Shown: one piece after another, positions 45,072-52,583 of the stretch
Numbering within the stretch: the stretch's first letter is position 1
How the letters are laid out: each line of letters opens with the position of its first letter
NCBI RefSeq assembly: GCF_005250615.1
Contig: NZ_SULM01000003.1
Coordinates: 186,001 to 250,000, forward strand
DNA length: 64,000 bases
Direction: 5' to 3'
Origin: Pseudomonas rhizoryzae
Lineage (GTDB): Bacteria > Pseudomonadota > Gammaproteobacteria > Pseudomonadales > Pseudomonadaceae
The notes under the pieces: generated by a model
What the model was told of the DNA's origin: nothing
What the model saw: only the letters and a program-made list of their open reading frames with translations
Database searches by the model: none
Translations under genes and position numbers: made by a program

Positions 45072-45959
45072 ATGGCCGACCTCAACCTCACGCAACTCCA
45101 GACCTTCGTTCAGGTGGTCGCCACCGGCAGCTTTTCCGCCGCGGCCGATCGCCTGGGGCTGAGCCAGCCGGCGGTGAGCTTGCAGATCCGCCAACTGGAA
45201 CGGCGCCTGGGCCTCAAGCTGCTGGAGCGCCTCGGCCGCAGCCTCAAGCCCACCGCCGCCGGCAGCCTGCTGCTCGATCACGCCGCGCGCATCCAGTCCG
45301 AGGTGGACCTGGCGCTGCAGGCGCTGGCCAGCCACGGCGAGACGGTCACCGGGCAGGTCGCCATCGGCACCGGGGCCACCGCCTGCATCCATCTGCTACC
45401 GCCGCTGCTGGGCCAGTTGCGCCAGCGCTTTCCCCAGCTGGACGTGCGCGTCAGCACCGGCAACACCCTGGACGTGCTGCGCGCGGTGGAAGACAACCGC
45501 CTCGACCTGGGCCTGGTCACCCTGCCAGCCAGCGGGCGCAATCTGCAGGTGGAACCGCTGCTGGACGACGCCTTCGTCGCCCTGCTGCCGCCGGCCAGTC
45601 CGCTGCCGCAGCGCCCGCTCGCCCCGGCGGACCTGGCCGAGACGCCGCTGCTGGCCTTCGAGACCGGCAGCAGCACCCGGTTGCTGATCGACGACTGGTT
45701 CCGCCGCGCCGGCCAGGCCAGCCGCCCGGTGATGGAGCTGGGCAGCATCGAGGCGCTCAAGGAACTGGTGGCCGCCGGCCTCGGCTACAGCCTGGTGCCC
45801 GGCATCGCGGTAGCTACCGCCCACCATCGCCACGGCCTGCGCGTCCAACCGCTGGCCCCGCCGCTGAGCCGTACACTGGCGCTGGTGCTGCGCCGCGACA
45901 AACCCCTGAGCCGCGCCCTGCAGCAGGTGCTGGAGGCGCTGCGCCAGTTGCGCAAGTGA
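45072..45959 (+). CDS. LysR-family transcriptional regulator
   Basis: 295 residues. N-terminal winged HTH (LTQLQTFVQVVATGSFSAAADRLGLSQPAVSLQIRQLERRLGLKLLERLGR) and a periplasmic-binding-like effector domain (VAIGTGATACIHLLPPLLGQLRQRFP). I start at the ATG at 45072 (MADLNLTQLQ); an in-frame ATG at 45036 adds 12 atypical residues. It is divergent from the GNAT-MFS pair, its likely target. Confidence 0.9.
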   Translation: MADLNLTQLQTFVQVVATGSFSAAADRLGLSQPAVSLQIRQLERRLGLKLLERLGRSLKPTAAGSLLLDHAARIQSEVDLALQALASHGETVTGQVAIGTGATACIHLLPPLLGQLRQRFPQLDVRVSTGNTLDVLRAVEDNRLDLGLVTLPASGRNLQVEPLLDDAFVALLPPASPLPQRPLAPADLAETPLLAFETGSSTRLLIDDWFRRAGQASRPVMELGSIEALKELVAAGLGYSLVPGIAVATAHHRHGLRVQPLAPPLSRTLALVLRRDKPLSRALQQVLEALRQLRK

Positions 45960-45993
45960 GCGGGACTGGACCCGGCGCCGATGACGCCTTATC

Positions 45994-46030
45994 ATTCAAT
46001 GATTCAACGATCCTTGTATTATCGAATCAT
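45994..46030 (+). promoter_or_regulatory. arsR promoter and operator, possibly leaderless
   Basis: TATTAT (-10) at 46017-46022 ends 6 nt before the arsR ATG, with TTCAAT 16 nt upstream as a poor -35. ATGATTC (45999-46005) and GAATCAT (46024-46030) are inverted arms flanking the -10, and ATTCAA is directly repeated at 45994 and 46002. No Shine-Dalgarno precedes the ATG. This fits an ArsR-repressed promoter giving a leaderless message. Confidence 0.5.
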
Positions 46031-46352
46031 GCACGAAGAAACTGCCGTATCCGCCCTCGCCGCCCTTGCCCATGCCCAGCGCCTGCGGGTCTTTCGCGCC
46101 CTGGTGGTCGTCGGTGCGGATGGCCTGATGCCCAGCCAGTTGGCCGACCAGCTCGAGGTGGCGCGCAGCAATCTCTCTTTCCACCTCAAGGAGCTGGCCA
46201 CCGCCGGCCTGGTCACGGTGGAACAGCAGGGGCGCAACCTCATCTATCGCGCCGCCTACGACCAGATGAACGCCCTGCTCGGCTATCTCACCGAACACTG
46301 TTGCGCCGGCGCCGACTGCGCCGTCACCGCTCCCCCGCGCTGCGCCTGTTGA
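46029..46352 (+). CDS. arsR: ArsR-family metalloid-responsive repressor
   Basis: 107 residues. The winged HTH is typical (LAALAHAQRLRVFRALV, SQLADQLEVARSNLSFHLKELATAGLVTVEQQGR). It lacks the classical E. coli-type Cys-Val-Cys in the DNA-recognition region and instead has C91, C92, C97, C105 and C107 at the C-terminus. A CC-N4-C cluster there resembles the As(III) site of Acidithiobacillus ferrooxidans ArsR. It heads the arsenic/chromate operon. Confidence 0.92.
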   Translation: MHEETAVSALAALAHAQRLRVFRALVVVGADGLMPSQLADQLEVARSNLSFHLKELATAGLVTVEQQGRNLIYRAAYDQMNALLGYLTEHCCAGADCAVTAPPRCAC

Positions 46353-46398
46353 TTTCCGCCCAATACCCATCCACCAACCGAACCCGCCTGAATTCGCC

Positions 46399-47484
46399 AT
46401 GACGACCGTACCCGCCTGCCCACCGGCCGCTCCGCCCATGAACACCTTCGAGCGCTACCTGAGTCTCTGGGTCGCGCTCTGCATCCTGGCCGGGATCGGC
46501 CTCGGCCAACTGGCGCCCGAGGTCTTCCGCGTCATCGGGCGGCTCGAAGTGGCCCAGGTCAACCTGCCGGTCGGCCTGCTGATCTGGGTCATGATCGTAC
46601 CCATGCTGCTCAAGGTGGATTTCGGCGCCCTCGGCCAGGTACGCCAGCATTGGCGCGGGATCGGCGTCACCCTCTTCGTCAACTGGGCGGTCAAGCCCTT
46701 CTCCATGGCGCTGCTGGCCTGGCTGTTCATCCGCCAGCTGTTCGCTCCTTGGCTCCCGACGGACCAACTGGACAGCTACATCGCCGGCCTCATCCTCCTG
46801 GCGGCGGCGCCCTGCACCGCCATGGTCTTCGTCTGGAGTCGCCTCACCCAGGGCGATCCGCTGTTCACCCTGTCCCAGGTGGCGCTGAACGACACCCTCA
46901 TGGTGTTCGCCTTCGCCCCCATCGTTGGCCTGCTGTTGGGGCTGTCGTCCATCGCGGTGCCCTGGGCCACCCTGCTGCTCTCGGTGATCCTCTACCTGGT
47001 GCTGCCGGTGATCCTCGCCCAGCTCTGGCGCCGCGCCCTGCTGCGCCGCGGCCAGGCCGCCTTCGAGCTGACCCTGGCCCGCCTCGGGCCACTGTCGATG
47101 GCGGCCCTGCTGGCCACCCTGGTGCTGCTGTTCGCCTTCCAGGGCGAGGCCATCCTGGCGCAGCCGCTGGTGATCGCCCTGCTGGCCGTGCCCATCCTGC
47201 TCCAGGTGCTGTTCAATTCGGCGCTGGCCTACTGGCTGAATCGCCTGGTGGGCGAGAGCCACAACGTGGCCTGCCCCTCGGCACTGATCGGCGCCAGCAA
47301 CTTCTTCGAGCTGGCCGTGGCCGCCGCCATCAGCCTATTCGGCTTCCACTCCGGCGCCGCCCTGGCTACCGTGGTGGGCGTCCTCATCGAAGTCCCGCTG
47401 ATGCTACTGGTCGTGCGCCTGGTGAACGGCTCGCGCGCCTGGTACGAACGCGGTTCCCCTGCCCTCCGTCGAGACCGTCCATGA
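46399..47484 (+). CDS. acr3: Arsenite efflux permease, ACR3 family
   Basis: 361 residues, about 10 helices. It carries the conserved functional Cys in LLAAAPCTAMVFVWSRLTQGDPLFTL and the ALNDTLMVFAFAP and GASNFFELAVAAAISLFG segments of ACR3 arsenite transporters (bile acid:sodium symporter superfamily). It moves As(OH)3 out across the inner membrane. An internal ATG at 46438 is an alternative start. It overlaps arsC by 4 nt. Confidence 0.93.
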   Translation: MTTVPACPPAAPPMNTFERYLSLWVALCILAGIGLGQLAPEVFRVIGRLEVAQVNLPVGLLIWVMIVPMLLKVDFGALGQVRQHWRGIGVTLFVNWAVKPFSMALLAWLFIRQLFAPWLPTDQLDSYIAGLILLAAAPCTAMVFVWSRLTQGDPLFTLSQVALNDTLMVFAFAPIVGLLLGLSSIAVPWATLLLSVILYLVLPVILAQLWRRALLRRGQAAFELTLARLGPLSMAALLATLVLLFAFQGEAILAQPLVIALLAVPILLQVLFNSALAYWLNRLVGESHNVACPSALIGASNFFELAVAAAISLFGFHSGAALATVVGVLIEVPLMLLVVRLVNGSRAWYERGSPALRRDRP

Positions 47485-47906
47485 GCAGCGCCATCACCAT
47501 CTATCACAACCCCGCCTGCGGCACCTCGCGCAACACCCTGGGCCTGATCCGCAACAGCGGCGTCGAACCGACGGTCATCCACTACCTGGAGACCCCGCCC
47601 GACCAGGCGCAACTGGAAGGGCTGATCGCCGCCCTGGGCCTCCCGGTGCGTGAGCTACTGCGCCAGAAGGGCACGCCCTATGCCGAGCTGGGCCTGGACG
47701 ATCCGCAGCTGAGCGATGCCGAGTTGATCGCCGCCATGCTGCGCCATCCCATCCTGATCAACCGCCCCATCGTGGTGACGCCCCTGGGCACCCGGCTATG
47801 CCGGCCTTCGGAACGGGTGCTGGAGATCCTACCCGAGCCGCAGCGCGGGCCCTTCGTCAAGGAGGATGGCGAGGTGGTCGTCCCCCCGGCACCGCCGCGC
47901 ACCTGA
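47481..47906 (+). CDS. arsC: Arsenate reductase, glutaredoxin-dependent type
   Basis: Reduces arsenate to arsenite for export by the preceding permease. 141 residues with catalytic C13 in IYHNPACGTSRNTL and the Arg-rich active-site segment (RHPILINRPIVVTPLGTRLCRPSERV). It is translationally coupled to acr3 (ATGA) and followed by chrA after 10 nt. Confidence 0.95.
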   Translation: MSSAITIYHNPACGTSRNTLGLIRNSGVEPTVIHYLETPPDQAQLEGLIAALGLPVRELLRQKGTPYAELGLDDPQLSDAELIAAMLRHPILINRPIVVTPLGTRLCRPSERVLEILPEPQRGPFVKEDGEVVVPPAPPRT

Positions 47907-47916
47907 GCGAGCCGTC

Positions 47917-49116
47917 ATGCGCGAAACCGTCCGCGGCCAGGATAGCCCCTGGCAGGTCTTCCTGATCTTCCTGCGCCTGGGCTGCACCAGCTTCGGCGGC
48001 CCCATCGCCCACCTGGGCTATTTCCGCCAGGCCTTCGTCACCCGGCGGCGCTGGCTGGACGAGTCGGCCTACGCCGAGTTGGTCGCCCTCTGCCAGTTGC
48101 TGCCCGGCCCCACCAGCAGTCAGGTCGGCATGGCCCTCGGCCTGGGTCGTGCCGGCGGTTGGGGCCTGCTGGCGGCCTGGCTGGGCTTCACCCTGCCCTC
48201 CGCGCTGCTGCTGATCCTCTGCGCCCTGGGCCTCGCCCGCTATCCGCAGCTGGCCGACTCGGCCGTCATCCACGGCCTCAAGGTGTTCGCCGTGGCGGTA
48301 GTGGCCCAGGCAGTGTGGGGCATGGGGCGGACACTGTGCCCGGACGTCCGCCGCCGTCTGCTCGCCCTCCTCGTCGCCGGCCTGGCGCTCGGGCTACCCG
48401 GTCCGGCCGGACAACTGCTGGGGCTCGGGCTGGCCGCCCTGGCCGGGTACCTCCTGCTCACGCCGCCCGCGACGCCGCCAGGCCTGAGCCTGCACCCGGG
48501 TCTGTCCCGTCGCCGCGGTGGCCTGGCGCTGGTGTGCTTCGTCCTGCCGTTGCTGCTCCTACCGCTCTGGCATGCGCTGACCAACGCGCCCGGCCTCGCC
48601 CTGGCAGCGGGCGTCTACCGCGCCGGCGCCCTGGTGTTCGGCGGCGGCCATGTGGTGCTGCCGCTGCTGCAAGGGGTCGTGGCGCCCGGCGGGCTGGTCG
48701 GCGATGCCCAGGTGCTGGCCGGCTATGGCCTCGCTCAGGCGGTGCCCGGCCCGCTGTTCACCTTCGCCGCCTATCTCGGCGCCCTGGTCCCCGGCGCGCT
48801 GCCCGCCTGGCTCAACGGCCTGCTGTGGACGGTGCTGATCTTCCTGCCCGGCGCCCTCGTCCTGCTGGCGGCCCTGCCCTTCTGGCAGGGCCTGCGCCAA
48901 CACCACGGCTGGCAACGCGCCCTGAGCGGACTCAACGCCGGCGTCGTCGGCATCCTGCTCGCCGCCCTTTACGATCCGGTCTGGACGGGCGCCATCCAGG
49001 GTCTCGCCGACGTCGTGCTGGCCCTGATCGCCCTTGCCCTGCTGCTGAAAACGGCCTGGTCTCCCCTGGCGGTCGCGCTGCTCGTCGTCCTCATCCGCAT
49101 TTGCCTGAACTTTTAG
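47917..49116 (+). CDS. chrA: Chromate transporter ChrA
   Basis: 399-residue CHR-superfamily membrane protein. It has two homologous halves (long-chain form). The N-terminal half carries FLRLGCTSFGGPIAHLGYFR and LCQLLPGPTSSQVGMALGLG; the C-terminal half mirrors it with FGGGHVVLPLLQG and LAQAVPGPLFTFAAYLG. It exports chromate. It lies 10 nt after arsC, so it is most likely part of the arsenic operon. Confidence 0.93.
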   Translation: MRETVRGQDSPWQVFLIFLRLGCTSFGGPIAHLGYFRQAFVTRRRWLDESAYAELVALCQLLPGPTSSQVGMALGLGRAGGWGLLAAWLGFTLPSALLLILCALGLARYPQLADSAVIHGLKVFAVAVVAQAVWGMGRTLCPDVRRRLLALLVAGLALGLPGPAGQLLGLGLAALAGYLLLTPPATPPGLSLHPGLSRRRGGLALVCFVLPLLLLPLWHALTNAPGLALAAGVYRAGALVFGGGHVVLPLLQGVVAPGGLVGDAQVLAGYGLAQAVPGPLFTFAAYLGALVPGALPAWLNGLLWTVLIFLPGALVLLAALPFWQGLRQHHGWQRALSGLNAGVVGILLAALYDPVWTGAIQGLADVVLALIALALLLKTAWSPLAVALLVVLIRICLNF

Positions 49117-49289
49117 CGAACTACCGTTTGGCGGCGTGCCACTAGTGGCCCGATGAAATTGCGGGGTGGTTCGCGGTCCGCCTGCGAAAAGGTGGGCACT
49201 GTCTGCGCGACGTTCGGCTGCGAAGACGCCTCGCGGTGTGCGAGTCCGTCCAGCGAACGCTCGGCCTGCATGCATTAAGGATGACCGTC

Positions 49290-50555
49290 ATGACCTACAA
49301 GAAACAGCCACTGGATTCCGACCACCCCCTCTTCACCCAAACCCTCGCTGCGCTGCCGACCTTCGCCAAGGCGCCTCTGGTAGCCACGCCGGCCAAGCCC
49401 GCCGGCACCTTCGATGGCGTGACCTACTACGCCTTCCAGAGCAAGCCCAGCCTCACCCTCGACATCAACGCCACCCCCGAATACGTCGGCTTCGCCAAGA
49501 CCTTCGATGCCAAGGGACCGCACTACAGCGCCGGCTCGACGCTGACCGAACTCAATCTGACCGGCCATTACGAAGGCCAGCTGACGCGTCTCGACGGCCA
49601 TACCCGCGGCGCCACCACCGGCATAGATACCCTGGATTCGAGCATCGCCAAGCTCACCGTCAGCCTCACCGACGTGCCGACCAACGAATTCCACGAAAGC
49701 GACATCATCACCCTGGACAACTTCGATAGCCTGCAGACCTTCGATGGCTCCAAGTCGACGGTCGGCCTGTCCATCGACTTCCTCCATGGCTACCGCGACG
49801 GCGTGGAATACACCTATGCCAGCCAGAGCGCCTTGCTCAAGTCCGTGATCACCGGCAGTGGTGGCGACTATATCCAAGTCAGCACCCTCACCGCCCCCGA
49901 GCTCAATGAAGTCGCCTCGCTCAGCCACTCGCGGGTCAAACCCATCACCGTGGATACCGGCGCCGGCAACGACGACATCGGCGTCCATATCCAGCAGGCC
50001 GATGTGATCATCAACGCCGGCACCGGCAACGACGACGTCGCCCTGCTGTTCACGGCCGGCGTCGCCGCCCATAACGCCACCGTGCGCGGCAACTACGGCC
50101 ATGGCGCCACCGTCACCCTGGGCGAAGGTCGCGATACCCTCGACGTGCTCACCTCGACCCTGGTCAACTTCGACGGCAGCAGCACCGCCGCGGCCAATCG
50201 CTCGCTGATCGCGAACCACGTGACGGTCACCGACTACAACGCCAAGGACGACCAGATCATTTTCCAGCAAGCGTTCTTCAAGGAAGAAGCGGTCACCACC
50301 CTGGCGGATGTGACCCTCAAGGGCGCCACCAGCCTCTATGACGCCCTGCAGCAGGCAGCCCAGGTCACCACCAACAAGGTCCATGCCGCGGTCTTCCACT
50401 ACGGCCAGGACACCTACATCTACTACGACATCGGTGGCGGCGGCACCGAGATCAAGAGCGCGGACTCGCTCATCCAACTGGTCGGCGTGCACGACCTGAA
50501 CGACGTGGCCAGCACCGTTGCCGCTGGCGAACGCGGCGTCGGTAGCTGGGGCTGA
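49290..50555 (+). CDS. RTX-like beta-rich protein of unknown function
   Basis: 421 residues, no classical signal peptide. The middle has degenerate RTX-like calcium-binding nonapeptides (VDTGAGNDDIGV, INAGTGNDDVAL, LGEGRDTLDVL), and the C-terminal part (YIYYDIGGGGTEIKSADSLIQLVGVHDLNDV) resembles type I secretion substrates. No ABC exporter genes are nearby. I start at the ATG at 49290, AAGG being 9 nt before it. It could be a surface or secreted protein; its role is not known. Confidence 0.75.
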   Translation: MTYKKQPLDSDHPLFTQTLAALPTFAKAPLVATPAKPAGTFDGVTYYAFQSKPSLTLDINATPEYVGFAKTFDAKGPHYSAGSTLTELNLTGHYEGQLTRLDGHTRGATTGIDTLDSSIAKLTVSLTDVPTNEFHESDIITLDNFDSLQTFDGSKSTVGLSIDFLHGYRDGVEYTYASQSALLKSVITGSGGDYIQVSTLTAPELNEVASLSHSRVKPITVDTGAGNDDIGVHIQQADVIINAGTGNDDVALLFTAGVAAHNATVRGNYGHGATVTLGEGRDTLDVLTSTLVNFDGSSTAAANRSLIANHVTVTDYNAKDDQIIFQQAFFKEEAVTTLADVTLKGATSLYDALQQAAQVTTNKVHAAVFHYGQDTYIYYDIGGGGTEIKSADSLIQLVGVHDLNDVASTVAAGERGVGSWG

Positions 50556-50724
50556 CCGCACCGCCCCCGAGTCCTGCCTGCCGCCACCGCGGGCAGGGCT
50601 CCACTACCCTCGCGCCGCCCCTGGCACGCCCAAGGTCGAGCTACCGCTGGTACAGGCCGTTGGCACTTGTCCGCTCTCCTGGGGGTCTGTCTACCGATAC
50701 CCTTCCGACTTCGAGGAACGCGCG

Positions 50725-51402
50725 ATGAAGATCCTGATGGTCCTGACCTCCCACGACCAACTCGGCGACACCGGTAAGAAAACCGGCTTCTGGCTGGAAG
50801 AATTCGCCGCGCCCTATTACGTCTTCAAGGACGCCGGCGCCCAGATCACCCTCGCCTCCCCGGCCGGCGGCCAACCGCCGCTGGATCCCAAGAGCGACGC
50901 CCCCGACGCCCAGACCGAGTCCACCGAACGCTTCAAGAACGATCCCGAGGCGCAACAGGCGCTGGCCAACACCGTCAAGCTCGCCGAGGTGCAGGCCGAC
51001 GCCTACGACGGCCTCTTCTACCCCGGCGGCCACGGCCCGCTCTGGGACCTCGCCGAATCCCGCGACTCCATCGCCCTGCTCGAAGCCTTCGCCCAGGCCA
51101 ACAAACCCTTCGGCCTGGTCTGCCACGCCCCCGGCGTGCTGCGCCACGTCAAGGCCGCCGACGGCACCCCGCTGGTCAGGGGCCGCACCGTCACCGGCTT
51201 CAGCAACAGCGAAGAAGCCGGCGTGCAACTCACCGACGTGGTGCCCTTCCTGGTGGAAGACGAACTGAAAAAGCTTGGCGCCCGCTACGAGAAAGGCCCG
51301 GATTGGGGCAGCTATGTGGTCGAGGACGGTAACCTGGTGACGGGCCAGAATCCGGCGAGTTCGGAAGATGCGGCGGATGCCTTGTTGATCAAGTTGGGAT
51401 GA
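50725..51402 (+). CDS. DJ-1/PfpI-family protein, Hsp31/glyoxalase III-like
   Basis: 225 residues, class I glutamine-amidotransferase-like fold. The nucleophile Cys is in FGLVCHAPGVL with the adjacent His, and GFWLEEFAAPYYVF holds the conserved Glu; YPGGHGPLWDL is typical of the YDR533C/Hsp31 group. Members detoxify methylglyoxal or act as chaperones. GAGG stands upstream of the ATG. It reads away from the RTX-like gene and converges on the ATP-grasp gene. Confidence 0.9.
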   Translation: MKILMVLTSHDQLGDTGKKTGFWLEEFAAPYYVFKDAGAQITLASPAGGQPPLDPKSDAPDAQTESTERFKNDPEAQQALANTVKLAEVQADAYDGLFYPGGHGPLWDLAESRDSIALLEAFAQANKPFGLVCHAPGVLRHVKAADGTPLVRGRTVTGFSNSEEAGVQLTDVVPFLVEDELKKLGARYEKGPDWGSYVVEDGNLVTGQNPASSEDAADALLIKLG

Positions 51403-51602
51403 GCCTTTTCCAGCAATCGCTGGGGCGAGGACGACGGGGCCAACGGTCAACCGCCAATCCTCGTCGCTCGGCGAGAAGGGGGAGTTCCGCCGAGGTGGAT
51501 GTCAGCCACGACGTACTTCCTGGTATTGCCAAGCTATCCGCTACGCCCTCCTCTATCCCTAAGGTGACGCCGTCGCCCCATGGCAACGGCATGGCACCCC
51601 AC

Positions 51603-52568
51603 TCAAGGGCAGTTGGCCAAGACCGGAGCCGCAACGCCCGCCCCCAAACCCTCGGCAATCACCCTGGCATAGCGTTGAAAGGCCTGGCCCTCCGGCAACA
51701 GCAAGCGCGGTATCGCCAACTCACACTCCAGCAGGCGCAAGCGACCGTCCTCGGCGTGCAGGCCGTCGACCCGACCGAACCAGAGGCGCCCATAACGCCG
51801 CTCCAGAGCGGCATAGACGCCCTCGGCCCAGCGCCGCTCCTCGGCGGTCGCCTGCCAGCGAAAGTTGTGCCCTCCCAGACGCTCGTGCGCCCACCAGCCG
51901 CCCTGGCCGTCGACCGTCTTGCGTACCACATGGCTCAGCTCACCCCCGAGAAACACGAAGGACAACTCACCGAAGGCCATTACGGCGGGTTGAAAGGGCT
52001 GCACGCAGAGGTCATGGGTCTGTACCAGCGTCTTGAGCGCCGCTTCCTGGGCGAAGCCGTCGCCCGTCAGGACGAAATGGCTGTCGCTGGTGGACGGTCC
52101 CTGACGCGACACCCGAATGGTGTTCCAGGAGCCCGAAGACACCGTGGGCTTGATCACCACATCGTCCCAGCCCTGCTCCGCCATCAGCTGAGCCAGCGGC
52201 AAAGGGCTGCCCGCGGCGATCCAGCGCGTCGGAATGAGTTCGATGCCATCCTCGGCCAACTTGCGTAGATAGCGGCCCTTGTCCAGGGCATCCAGCACCA
52301 GAGGCAGTGGATTGGCCAGGGGAATGGGTCCACCGGGCGCCCTTTGCAGACGCTCATGGAAGGCTTCCACCCGTTGCTGGAAATCCGGCAGCTTGTGGTA
52401 CCAGCGGCACATCCGCAGGTTGACCAGCTCGATGTCCGTTAGATCGAGGGTGGCCCACTCGTCGAGATGCACCATCCGGGCTTCCACGCCCTCGGCACGC
52501 AGAGCCGCCTCCACCAGGGGATACTCCAGATGCGGTGCTCCAAGGCTCAGATAGATGACTTTACGCAT
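51603..52568 (-). CDS. ATP-grasp ligase, DcsG-like
   Basis: 321 residues. The ATP-grasp pattern is clear: ALDKGRYLRKLAEDGIELIPTRW, DVVIKPTVSSGSWNTIRV, GELSFVFLGGELSHVVRK, RVDGL and LLECELAIPRLLL with acidic metal ligands. The layout resembles the group that includes DcsG, the cyclo-ligase of D-cycloserine synthesis. Such enzymes join a carboxylate to an amine through an acyl phosphate. It is 15 nt downstream of the halogenase-like gene, so the two form one unit. The substrate is unknown. Confidence 0.82.
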   Translation of the reverse strand: MRKVIYLSLGAPHLEYPLVEAALRAEGVEARMVHLDEWATLDLTDIELVNLRMCRWYHKLPDFQQRVEAFHERLQRAPGGPIPLANPLPLVLDALDKGRYLRKLAEDGIELIPTRWIAAGSPLPLAQLMAEQGWDDVVIKPTVSSGSWNTIRVSRQGPSTSDSHFVLTGDGFAQEAALKTLVQTHDLCVQPFQPAVMAFGELSFVFLGGELSHVVRKTVDGQGGWWAHERLGGHNFRWQATAEERRWAEGVYAALERRYGRLWFGRVDGLHAEDGRLRLLECELAIPRLLLPEGQAFQRYARVIAEGLGAGVAAPVLANCP

Positions 52569-52583
52569 GATGATCCCCAGGGC

